Part shown: in pieces, positions 6,128 through 13,471 of the stretch
Numbering within the stretch: position 1 is the first letter of the stretch
How the letters are laid out: every line of letters starts with the position of its first letter
Position numbers and translations under genes: made by a program
Notes under the pieces: generated by a model
Told to the model about the DNA's origin: nothing
What the model saw: the letters and a program-made list of their open reading frames with translations, nothing else
The model's database searches: none
From: a bacterium
Lineage (GTDB): Bacteria > T1Sed10-126
Length of the DNA: 27,181 bases
Reading direction: 5' to 3'
Assembly: GCA_003554945.1 (NCBI GenBank)
Contig: PWHN01000035.1
Location: 1-27,181 of the forward strand

Positions 6128-7831
6128 TTAACTCACCCGAATCTTATTTGAGATTTCCCGTAAATAGGAATTTTCTTCTGCTAATTCTTCCAGGTGGAGC
6201 GGATTGGTTGATTTTAAGGCGGCAGCGGCAAAATATTGTATTGTCCGATCGGCAGCCTCCTGCAGCACATCGGCGGCCACCCGTTCAAACATCGAGGCGG
6301 GATTGAGATAAAAACCACGGAGATAGGCGATTAAAACCCGTGGTCTGATTTCTTCCCGAGCCAGTTGAGCAGCAAGCTTGCGTGCTTTAGTGCTTTCCAG
6401 TTTAGTCAGTTCCAGAGCTGCATAGGCAGCTACCGCCGGACTGTCATCACGACAGAGACGGCGCAGAAGGTGCAAACAATCGGGACATTCCTGGCCGGCG
6501 CAGACGCCGGCAATGTAATAACGGAGTTTTACATTATCAGCTTTAAGATAGCGGGAGAGATAAGAGCAGAGAGCTGCATTACCCAGCCCGGCCAGGGCTC
6601 GGATGATGTTGATCTTAAGCTCAGTGTTAGCCTCGGGTAAAATATCCAGCAAAGCACGTCGGGCGGCTGTATCCCGCACCGCTACCTTATGCAGGGCCTC
6701 AATGGCAAAGTGTTCAATTTCTTTATCAGTGGTGTAAGCTTTGTCAATCAGGTCGGGAATAACTTCAACGTCACCGATTTCGCCAAGAACATAGAGCGCT
6801 TCCTGAACTCCCTCGCGCTCTTCAGCTTCAAGCGCCCGTCTGTAAGGCTTAAGAACCACGTCCCCCTGCTCAACCAGTTTGTTGGAAGCAAAACCCCGAA
6901 CATCGGAATCCTCGTCGCCCAGCCGGTCGAGTAAAATTTCAATAGATTCACGATGATTGATTTGCACCAGAGCGGCGATCGAATAATACCTGACGCGGGA
7001 GTCCGGGCTACTGCAGGCAAGCTCTTCCAGTTGTTCCCAGCATTTATCTGAACCTATCTTCCCCAGCGCTTCGGCGGCGTAATACTGATGAATGGGATCT
7101 TCCGAGTTAAGGTAGGGTTCAACCAGGTTGTAAGCTTTTTCGCTTCCCAGCTCACCAAGGGCTTCAATAGCAAAAACATCAAAGTCTTCGTCGTCCAGCA
7201 GCCGTTCAAGCACCGGTATGGCTTCTGGAAGAGGTCGCTCTTTTATTATCAGGATCAAATAATACTTTAAGGAATCGGTAAGTTTTTCTTCCTTATAGAC
7301 CTGCTCCAGTTGCCCGGCCAGCCACTCATCGTCAATTTCTTCTATATGGCTGAGCGCCCGGGCAACGTGAAATTTAATCCTGTCCTCTTCATGGGCTAGA
7401 AAATCAACCAGCAGTTCTTCCGCACCGGCAACATTAAAAAACTCAAGAATATTGATCCCCACGGAAAGTAAAAGCTTATTTTCTGTAGAGCGGAGAGCTT
7501 CAATGATGATCTCAGTTGTTTCCTCATGAGCTACCATCCCCAACCCGATCAAGGCCAGGATTCGCTCCTGATCCGTCGCCGAATTGGTAACTATTGATTC
7601 AAAAAACTCCCTTAGTTCCGGGTTTTCTCGCCTTGAAAGTTCAAGTAACGCTTTAATTTTAGTTTCAAAGTCTTCAGCGGATTGGTATTCTTCGATAAGT
7701 TTCTCGTTGGAGAGTTTTTCGTATTGCTCGATGTCGGTAAGCCAGCGACCGGCGACCTGGTTGCGGTATAAACTCAGAAATTCTTTTGCAGACTCCGGTT
7801 CTAACTTTTGTTGTTCGTATTCAGTCATCAT
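6128..7831 (-). CDS. HEAT-repeat scaffold protein
   Basis: The product is 567 aa and is built almost entirely of ~30-residue alpha-helical HEAT-like units. Repeated signatures include LLDDEDFDVFAIEALGELGS, SEDPIHQYYAAEALGKIGS and LGDEDSDVRGFASNKL. No signal peptide, membrane segment or catalytic motif is seen. HEAT arrays act as protein-binding scaffolds, sometimes as lyases or phycobilin factors, but nothing supports that here. It is the first gene of the HEAT-CBS-deoB operon. Two ATG codons are adjacent at 7831 and 7828 with a weak ribosome site. The partner is unknown. Confidence 0.88.
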   Translation of the reverse strand: MMTEYEQQKLEPESAKEFLSLYRNQVAGRWLTDIEQYEKLSNEKLIEEYQSAEDFETKIKALLELSRRENPELREFFESIVTNSATDQERILALIGLGMVAHEETTEIIIEALRSTENKLLLSVGINILEFFNVAGAEELLVDFLAHEEDRIKFHVARALSHIEEIDDEWLAGQLEQVYKEEKLTDSLKYYLILIIKERPLPEAIPVLERLLDDEDFDVFAIEALGELGSEKAYNLVEPYLNSEDPIHQYYAAEALGKIGSDKCWEQLEELACSSPDSRVRYYSIAALVQINHRESIEILLDRLGDEDSDVRGFASNKLVEQGDVVLKPYRRALEAEEREGVQEALYVLGEIGDVEVIPDLIDKAYTTDKEIEHFAIEALHKVAVRDTAARRALLDILPEANTELKINIIRALAGLGNAALCSYLSRYLKADNVKLRYYIAGVCAGQECPDCLHLLRRLCRDDSPAVAAYAALELTKLESTKARKLAAQLAREEIRPRVLIAYLRGFYLNPASMFERVAADVLQEAADRTIQYFAAAALKSTNPLHLEELAEENSYLREISNKIRVS

Positions 7832-7937
7832 AGTGGATCATCTACCGGTTTATAAAAGCTGGATTCAATAGTTCATTGACAAACAAAGGGAAGTGAAATG
7901 CTAACTAATTGTATAATCTCAGCAAATTTTCTGCAAG

Positions 7938-9296
7938 TTACCCAAGCTCATCCTGCAGGTCGTAGGAGTCTAAAAAACCGGTGTGAAAGTCGGCGGCCCG
8001 GAACTTGTCATTCCAGATTAACCATTTAAAAAGCGGCAAGGTGGTGCGAAAACCTGAAATAGTGGTCTCGTTAATTGAACGACTCAAACGATTCAGACAC
8101 CTGTCACGATCCTTGTGCCAGGTTATTAGCTTGGCGATCATGGAGTCGTAGTAAGGTGAAATCCAGGTGTCAGGTTCAAGATAGGAATCCACCCGGACTC
8201 CGGGACCGGAGGGAAAAACTAATTTTTCGACGGTCCCCTGCTGCGGGGTAAAACCGGCCGCGGGGTCTTCGGCACAGACACGTATTTCAACGGAATGTCC
8301 CTTGTAAGTTATATCTTCCTGGTTCATGGGGAGCTCGCCTTCGAGCGCCGTCCGGATCTGAGTGGCAATAAGATCCTCGCCGGTAATCATCTCAGTCACT
8401 GGATGTTCTACCTGAATACGGGTATTGACCTCAATCACGTAAGCATTACCTGAATCATCCATCACAAACTCCACGGTGCCGGCATTACCGTAGTCCAGCT
8501 TGCCCAACGCTTCAGTCACGGTTTCGGCAAGTTCAACGCGCTGCTCCTCGCTCATCGCCGGCGACGGTGCTTCTTCAAGCAACTTCTGGTGACGCCGCTG
8601 AATTGAGCATTCCCGTTCAAAAAAGTGTACCACTTCTCCCTTACCGTCACCCATAACCTGCAGTTCTATGTGTCGGGGATCGGGAATAAATTTTTCGATA
8701 TACATCCACTCGGAATCAAAGGCGGCTTCCGCTTCGGCTTGAACGCGCGGAAACTGTTCACGCAGCTCCTCCATGTCTTCAACTTTAGCTATTCCACGTC
8801 CTCCACCACCGGAAGCTGCTTTAACCATCAGTGGGAAACCGACTTCGTCAGCCACCTTCTCGGCCTCCGCAAGCTCCTTCAAGCGGCCGTCCGAGCCGGG
8901 AAGCACCGGTATACCGGCTTGCTTGAGCTGGCGCCGGGCCTCGGCTTTCTGTCCCATCAGCTCAATAGTTTCTGCGCGCGGACCAATGAAAATATAACCG
9001 GCCTCTTCGACAGCACGAGCAAACTCGGCGTTTTCCGAGAGCAGACCATAACCGGGGTGAACAGCATCAGCATCACAGAGGTCAGCGGCAGCTAAGACAG
9101 CATCAATATCAAGATAACTCTTACCCGCTTCGGCGGGTCCAATACAGACCTTGCTATCGGCGACGCGCGACGGCAACGTCTGAGCGTCGGCACGGGAACA
9201 GGCGACGATGGACTCGTGCCCCAGCTCCTGACAGGCTCGCACCACCCGCAGCGCTATTTCCCCGCGGTTAGCTATGAGAATCCGCTTACTCTTCAT
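7938..9296 (-). CDS. accC: Acetyl-CoA carboxylase biotin carboxylase subunit
   Basis: The product is 452 aa, the normal length. It carboxylates biotin on the carrier protein using ATP and bicarbonate, the first half-reaction of malonyl-CoA synthesis. Seen: N-terminal ILIANRGEIALRVVRAC, the ATP-grasp glycine loop KAASGGGGRGIA, HQKLLEEAPSP, and the catalytic EVNTRIQVEHPVTEMITG segment. The family most often has EMN; EVN here is a small change. Its ATG overlaps the end of accB by 11 nt. The neighbouring carrier lacks the biotin lysine (see accB), so this enzyme must use another carrier, or the complex works differently. Confidence 0.96.
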   Translation of the reverse strand: MKSKRILIANRGEIALRVVRACQELGHESIVACSRADAQTLPSRVADSKVCIGPAEAGKSYLDIDAVLAAADLCDADAVHPGYGLLSENAEFARAVEEAGYIFIGPRAETIELMGQKAEARRQLKQAGIPVLPGSDGRLKELAEAEKVADEVGFPLMVKAASGGGGRGIAKVEDMEELREQFPRVQAEAEAAFDSEWMYIEKFIPDPRHIELQVMGDGKGEVVHFFERECSIQRRHQKLLEEAPSPAMSEEQRVELAETVTEALGKLDYGNAGTVEFVMDDSGNAYVIEVNTRIQVEHPVTEMITGEDLIATQIRTALEGELPMNQEDITYKGHSVEIRVCAEDPAAGFTPQQGTVEKLVFPSGPGVRVDSYLEPDTWISPYYDSMIAKLITWHKDRDRCLNRLSRSINETTISGFRTTLPLFKWLIWNDKFRAADFHTGFLDSYDLQDELG

Positions 9297-9702
9297 CTTC
9301 GCCCACCTCCCCCGTCTCTATCCGAGCCAGTTTTTCTCCAAATTCAACCGGCTCCGCCGGCAGTAAATCAATTATTGAACCACTCAAGGGAGCGATAACT
9401 TCCACCGTGCGGCGGTGCTTGTGAATCAGAGCAACAACCTGACCTTCCTCTACGAAATCTCCTTCATTCACTCGCCACTCAATTTTGCCTACGGATGGGG
9501 AAAATATAACGCCTGGGATTTCTACGCCCCGACCTTCAAGCAAAGGGGGCGAACTCTCCGTCTCGGAGCGAACCAGCTTTAAACCGGTACTCGTCTCCGG
9601 GTCTTTATACTCGAATTCGGTTAACCCGTAGCGATTCATAAATTTCAAAGCTCTTGTTAAATCGGCTCTGATTTTTTCAGAAGCTTTCTCTTCAGAACGC
9701 AT
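9286..9702 (-). CDS. accB: AccB-like biotin/lipoyl-domain protein lacking the biotin lysine
   Basis: The product is 138 aa. Residues 8-47 match the N-terminal helix region of AccB (GLTEFEYKDPE), followed by a linker and a ~70-residue biotinyl-type beta-sandwich (SPSVGKIEWRVNEGDFVEEGQVVALI, then APLSGSIIDLLPAEPVEFGEKLARIE). In ordinary carriers the hairpin between these halves reads EAMKM, with Lys biotinylated. Here the aligned residues are H94-K95-H96-R97-R98, so Arg97 takes the lysine place and both flanking Met are lost. The only Lys nearby is two positions off. The ATG directly follows the efp stop (TAGATG), with AGGTGA as ribosome site. The frame is intact, so this is not simple decay. 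It may be a non-biotinylated scaffold, with a second true carrier elsewhere. Confidence 0.88.
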   Translation of the reverse strand: MRSEEKASEKIRADLTRALKFMNRYGLTEFEYKDPETSTGLKLVRSETESSPPLLEGRGVEIPGVIFSPSVGKIEWRVNEGDFVEEGQVVALIHKHRRTVEVIAPLSGSIIDLLPAEPVEFGEKLARIETGEVGEDEE

Positions 9703-10266
9703 CTAATCACCTGACTTTCCGGCGTATTCGCCGTTTTTGGTATCAACAATAATTTTTTCACCTTCGTTTACGAATAACGGAACTGAAACCTTGAGGCCGC
9801 TCTCTGTATGAGCTCCCTTCGTACCGCCCTGTGCGGTGTCTCCTTTTACACCGGGGACAGTGTCAGCAATAGTCACTTCCACCTTGGGCGGGAGTTTAAT
9901 TCCAATTGGCTGGCCGTCACAGTATTCTAACTCAAGTTCCATTTTTTCAACCAGAAATTTTTTCTTCTCGCCCAGCGTCTCCGGCTCAAGCTCAATCTGT
10001 TCGTAGGTCTCCATGTCCATGAAAACGTAGAACTGATCGCTGGAATACAAATACTGGGCGGGCCTCTTCTCCATCATCGCCTGTTTATAGTTGTCATCCG
10101 GCGACAGTGTTTTTCTCTGAACTTTACCCGTCTTTAAGTTGCGCAGTTTTGTTCTCACGAACGCACCCCCACGCGCTTTGCGAGAGTGTTCATAATCAAG
10201 AACCTGGTGCAGCTCATCATCCAGGTATATTACCATACCGGTGTCAAATTGTTTCGGCGTAACCAT
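9703..10266 (-). CDS. efp: Elongation factor P
   Basis: The product is 187 aa from the ATG at 10266, the typical length; GTG at 10275 is also in frame, but GGGTGA lies 5 nt from the ATG. All three domains are present: KOW-like N-domain (TPKQFDTGMVIYLDD), OB domain 2, and the C-terminal GLKVSVPLFVNEGEKIIVDTKNGEYAGK signature. EF-P relieves ribosome stalling at polyproline. The loop that reaches the P-site tRNA reads KARGGAFVR, so the tip residue is Arg32 where E. coli and B. subtilis have the modified Lys. First of efp-accB-accC. Confidence 0.96.
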   Translation of the reverse strand: MVTPKQFDTGMVIYLDDELHQVLDYEHSRKARGGAFVRTKLRNLKTGKVQRKTLSPDDNYKQAMMEKRPAQYLYSSDQFYVFMDMETYEQIELEPETLGEKKKFLVEKMELELEYCDGQPIGIKLPPKVEVTIADTVPGVKGDTAQGGTKGAHTESGLKVSVPLFVNEGEKIIVDTKNGEYAGKSGD

Positions 10267-10467
10267 ATTACTCACCCGAGTTTATAAAAATATTTCTGCT
10301 TAAAAGATCAGACTGTGATAAATGTAATTTTTTTGGCTCCGTTGAAATCCCTGCTACTGTTACTTCTTACGCTCTAACTTGAGTGCTCGGAAGAATGAGT
10401 CCCAACAGCTTTGAGTAGCCCGTCTTCAGCAAGGATTTCAATATAGCTATTTTTTTCTGTTTGTAAA

Positions 10468-10495
10468 AGTATATTATTAAATCTGGCAGAGTAAA
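10468..10495 (-). promoter_or_regulatory. Candidate promoter for efp-accB-accC
   Basis: Minus-strand TTTACT (10495-10490), a 16-nt spacer, TATACT (10473-10468), just beyond the M24 peptidase stop codon. It implies a long leader of about 195 nt to the efp start. No riboswitch-like fold was recognised in that leader. Confidence 0.3.
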
Positions 10496-10500
10496 GCGTT

Positions 10501-11574
10501 TTAGCCGCCGTCGTCAAGGATTTGAGCTCCTTCTTCTGTAACATGGAGGACGTGCTCAATTCTTCCGCCGCCAACGCCGGGCACGTATATGCCGGGTTCT
10601 ACCGTGACAACCATTCCCTCCTTCAGGCGAGCGTCAACGTGTCTGGAAAGCGAGGGTGATTCGTGAATTTCAAGCCCAAGACCGTGACCGACCCCGTGAA
10701 GAATATTCTCCTGCGAAAATCCAGCCTCCTCGATCAGCTTATCAGAAAAGTTAGCTAACTTTTTGACCTCACAGCCCGGACGAATTCTCTCACAAATTTT
10801 ACGAGCAACTGCCGAAGAAAGCTCGTATAACTCCTGAACCTCCTGATTTTCGCCGCGAAAAAACATGCGCGTCAAATCGGTACAGTATCCATTTAGCCGC
10901 AGCCCCAGGTCCAGCAGAACCGCGTCTCCATCTGTTAGTTTTCTTTCTGAAGGTGGAGCGTGCGGTGCAGCAGTTCGCTCGCCAAACAAGACAAGCGGAT
11001 AAAAAGCTCTCTCCTCGCCTCGACTTTCAAGCTCGGCCCGCAACTGCCGGTTTAACTGCTTCTCACTTATCCCCTCCTCCAGCCAATTTTCGGCCTGTTC
11101 AAACAGCTCAAGCACTTGATCGGTTGCCTCAGTGATCTGGGCAACCTCGGCTGCCGTCTTCAGCTGGCGCTGTTCGCTTATCCAATCGTCACCATAAACT
11201 CGAACCTCAACCGGAAGCTCTTTTTTTAAAAACAAAAATTCGGCATAGTTCAAGTGCGAACGCTCAAGATGGAGATCTGCAATATTTTGAGCGGCTGCAA
11301 AGTTACAGAGCGCCTTCAACTTCTTCTCACCCTGAGCTACTTTAACCACTTCGAGTTCAGCAGCCGTGAGACTCTCCTGCGAAGAAGCCGGATAACGAGC
11401 ATCGAGGAAGAGATAACTCTTTGACCGGGTGATAAGAAGCAAACCGGTAGTACCTCGAAAACCGGTAAGGTAACGTATGTTTACCAGCCGGGTAGTTAAA
11501 TAACCGCTGCGCCCAAACTTTGATAGGCGCTGATAAAATTTTTGCCGGCGAGCAGCGTAATCAAGCGCGCAGAT
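10501..11574 (-). CDS. M24-family Xaa-Pro peptidase (start codon unclear)
   Basis: This is a metallopeptidase that removes residues before proline. The five M24 metal ligands are visible: LLDLGLRLNGYCTD (two Asp), GVGHGLGLEIHES (His), VTVEPGIY (Glu), GGRIEHV (Glu). The first ordinary start codon is TTG at 11442, but the frame stays open back to 11580. The upstream translation (ARRQKFYQRLSKFGRS, LVNIRYLTGFRGTTG) is the expected N-terminus of this family, so the gene starts well before 11442. No ATG, GTG or TTG exists there. ATC at 11574-11572, with GGCGG 9 nt upstream, is the most plausible rare start and is used here. The frame overlaps aroQ by 14 nt. It matches the yqhT/pepQ position between aroQ and efp. 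The function is secure; the start is not. Confidence 0.85.
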   Translation of the reverse strand: MCALDYAARRQKFYQRLSKFGRSGYLTTRLVNIRYLTGFRGTTGLLLITRSKSYLFLDARYPASSQESLTAAELEVVKVAQGEKKLKALCNFAAAQNIADLHLERSHLNYAEFLFLKKELPVEVRVYGDDWISEQRQLKTAAEVAQITEATDQVLELFEQAENWLEEGISEKQLNRQLRAELESRGEERAFYPLVLFGERTAAPHAPPSERKLTDGDAVLLDLGLRLNGYCTDLTRMFFRGENQEVQELYELSSAVARKICERIRPGCEVKKLANFSDKLIEEAGFSQENILHGVGHGLGLEIHESPSLSRHVDARLKEGMVVTVEPGIYVPGVGGGRIEHVLHVTEEGAQILDDGG

Positions 11575-11989
11575 GCTTAACTACCGCCCTCAGACCAAGT
11601 TCATAACTCTGAAGCCCCAAACCCGAAATTTGACCCAGGCAGGCGGGAGCGGTCAATGACTGGCGGCGAAACTGCTCACGCGCCGCTATGTTGGACAGAT
11701 GCACTTCCACAACTGGATACTCTGCCAGTTCAAGCACATCCCGCAGCACAACACTGGTGTGGGTAAGACCGGCCGGGTTAATCACCAAACCGTCCTTGTC
11801 CTGCTTCTGAATCCAACCCACGAGTTCGCTCTCTGAGTTGCTCTGGCGCGCTACTACTTCTACATTCAGTTCCTCTCCCAGTTCAACCAGAGAGCTGTCT
11901 ATTGCCTCCAGCCCCTGAGTCCCGTATTGGCTGGAATCCCGGCGCTCCAGACAGTTTAAGTTAGGACCATGATAAACATGTATTTCCAC
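11561..11989 (-). CDS. aroQ: 3-dehydroquinate dehydratase, type II
   Basis: The product is 142 aa, the typical size of the dodecameric type II enzyme of the shikimate pathway (3-dehydroquinate to 3-dehydroshikimate). Seen: HGPNLN at residues 7-12, Arg16/Arg17 and Tyr22 of the mobile active-site loop, VINPAGLTHTSVVLRD with Asn71, VEVHLSN with His97, and SLTAPACLGQISGLG. The usual Gly-Thr-Arg-Glu before the Tyr is changed to ERRDSSQY, but the Arg and Tyr remain. Start is GTG at 11989 with AAGGAGG 8 nt upstream. It overlaps the frame of the M24 peptidase, as in the common Firmicutes gene order. Confidence 0.95.
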   Translation of the reverse strand: MEIHVYHGPNLNCLERRDSSQYGTQGLEAIDSSLVELGEELNVEVVARQSNSESELVGWIQKQDKDGLVINPAGLTHTSVVLRDVLELAEYPVVEVHLSNIAAREQFRRQSLTAPACLGQISGLGLQSYELGLRAVVKHLRA

Positions 11990-12474
11990 TTCTGAAACCT
12001 CCTTAAAGTTGGATAGCTACTTGCAACCACAGACAGACAAAAGATTGTTAGTTTGCTGTCGCTTTTCAATCATAAGTTTAACAGTTATCGCGGCGAAAAA
12101 ATATATTTTTGTCGTTATCTGCTAGAGGTCGATGAGGCGAGCAGGCTAACAGCTAATTATTGAGCAATATCGCAGACAATTTTTTTACCCCGCCCAACTC
12201 TATCAATCAACATTCTGGCACAGAAAAATTTTTCAGCATGACATTCTTTCCAAAAACGCCGCCGGCTTTAAAAATACCTTGAACGACTAATAAGAGCATC
12301 CGTTTCCAAACTGGGCTTAAAGTTTAATCTTAACCATTATTTTCGAGATTAACTTTTGGGTTACTTCAACCACTGCGCAGCGGCGTCAGGCGGCTCGCTA
12401 AATTTTCAGACAACTCTGCCGGACGCAATCAACTGCTACCAAGAAAAGGCCATATGAGGTTCTCACAGCGGTTT

Positions 12475-12500
12475 TAAAAAGCTGGCGACAGCGCGGCCAG
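12475..12500 (-). terminator. Candidate rho-independent terminator (minus strand)
   Basis: Stem CTGGC / GCCAG (12482-12486 with 12496-12500) and a 9-nt GC-rich loop. Read on the minus strand it is followed at once by CTTTTT. A plus-strand reading is also possible but its T-tract begins 7 nt away. It could end transcripts from merR or from an RNA in this gap. Confidence 0.35.
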
Positions 12501-12665
12501 AGTTAAATTTTTTTAGTTTTTCCTCTTTTTTTAATCAAAAAAAGTTCATTCCCCACCATCAAGACAGTGACCAAGACAAATATTTGTCGGCGGGCGCTCC
12601 CTTATTCTCCAACCATGTTTAACCGCCGACGCCGACTATTATTCCTGTTATTATAAAGACTAACT

Positions 12666-12695
12666 TTGCCCTTTATTGCGATTTTTGACTATAAT
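12666..12695 (+). promoter_or_regulatory. Promoter-like site in the gene-free stretch
   Basis: TTGCCC (12666-12671), an 18-nt spacer, and a consensus TATAAT (12690-12695). No plus-strand gene lies downstream, which points to an RNA gene or chance. Confidence 0.4.
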
Positions 12696-12768
12696 TAGTT
12701 AGAGTGTTTTCTAAGTATTGGATAATTGTCGGCGGTGAGAAGCAAAAATCGCGAATTTTCAGTTGAGA

Positions 12769-12878
12769 GGCTGGAAATTATCGTAGCTTGAATCAGGCCA
12801 ACACATGCCCCGGCTTCTATTTTTTCTTTGTCTCGGGGAATTCAAGTCATTAAAACGATCTCGCGGGCAATCTCAGCC
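12769..12878. ncRNA. Candidate structured RNA (nested stems, strand unsure)
   Basis: Four helices nest inside each other: GGCTG / CAGCC (12769-12773 with 12874-12878), ATCGT / ACGAT (12780-12784 with 12855-12859), CTTGAAT / ATTCAAG (12787-12793 with 12840-12846), and CCCCG / CGGGG (12808-12812 with 12834-12838). A long rod with internal bulges recalls 6S RNA, but no conserved sequence was matched. A promoter-like site lies about 75 nt upstream on the plus strand. It may be only a fold by chance. Confidence 0.25.
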
Positions 12879-12967
12879 GGGAGTGTGGGAGGGTCCGTTT
12901 AGAGACGAGAGAAATTTAGTCTGGAGCAAGGTGGCCCGGAAGCTGAATTAAATGAGCTGGGACCGTA

Positions 12968-13471
12968 TCAGGAGATAATCTGTTGGACAAGTTTGTTATA
13001 GCGTTCAAGATTCATATCCAACAGTTTGCGAATGGTTTCCCCCTGCTCCTGCAGTGATCGGATGTGGGTCTCAATGGCGTCAAGACGCTGGGTAAGGTTA
13101 GTCATCTGATCATTCAAATCAGCCAGCTCCTGGCGGTATTGCTCTATCTCCACCGGATCAGGGGCGGGGTGATCAGTCTCCTCAGATTCAATCGAACCAT
13201 CAGCATCCTGCTGTTCAATTCGCCGCTTTTTGAATTCATTTTCGCTGGCAAATTTTTGTTTTACCTCTTCAACCGTATAACCCTCCCGTTTCAACAGGTA
13301 GCGGATATATTCGAGATCCTTTAAATTTTCTTCGTTAAATATTCGCTGGTTGTTTTTCCCCCGCTCAATCGAAAGGTAATCACAAAATTCCTGATCGTAA
13401 TAGCGAATTGTCGACTCGGGCAGCCCGGTCTCATCGCTGGCTTCTCCAATAGTATATTTTGGTTCACTCAT
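12968..13471 (-). CDS. MerR-family transcriptional regulator
   Basis: The product is 167 aa. Residues 6-75 are a MerR winged helix-turn-helix (YTIGEASDETGLPESTIRYYDQEF, then NNQRIFNEENLKDLEYIRYLLKREGYTVEEVKQKF). Residues 105-160 form a Glu/Gln-rich coiled coil for dimerisation. There is no C-terminal Cys or effector domain, so no metal or thiol ligand can be assigned. The N-terminus recalls the RacA/CarA-like small MerR class. It overlaps the upstream phosphoesterase gene by 4 nt (ATGA), so the two are one unit. Confidence 0.9.
   Translation of the reverse strand: MSEPKYTIGEASDETGLPESTIRYYDQEFCDYLSIERGKNNQRIFNEENLKDLEYIRYLLKREGYTVEEVKQKFASENEFKKRRIEQQDADGSIESEETDHPAPDPVEIEQYRQELADLNDQMTNLTQRLDAIETHIRSLQEQGETIRKLLDMNLERYNKLVQQIIS

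Larger units (their letters stand above)
12000..12967. other. 968-nt gene-free stretch between merR and aroQ
   Basis: No open frame longer than about 20 codons with a ribosome site was found on either strand. The stretch holds a perfect 14-bp palindrome GACAAATATTTGTC (12575-12588), three GTCGGCGG or CCGCCGAC octamers (from 12587, 12622 and 12729), a terminator-like hairpin near 12482, a sigma-70-like site at 12666-12695, and nested inverted repeats at 12769-12878. A broken membrane-protein-like translation on the minus strand near 12660-12610 (VFIITGIIVGVGG then stop) could be debris of an old gene. An RNA gene is the more interesting reading. Confidence 0.6.

Noticed and set aside
10374-10574. 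66-codon ORF and possible C-terminal frameshift of the M24 peptidase
   Set aside because: The alternative frame reads LTTAAKTLY near the end, which recalls the family tail, but it then continues for 40 residues unlike any M24 protein, and the main frame already holds all five metal ligands.
12605-12663. Membrane-protein-like translation on the minus strand
   Set aside because: RAKLVFIITGIIVGVGG is followed at once by a stop, with no start codon; too short to call a pseudogene.
12958-12965. T-box-like TGGGACCG on the plus strand
   Set aside because: No specifier stem, no terminator and no plus-strand gene downstream; the match is short.
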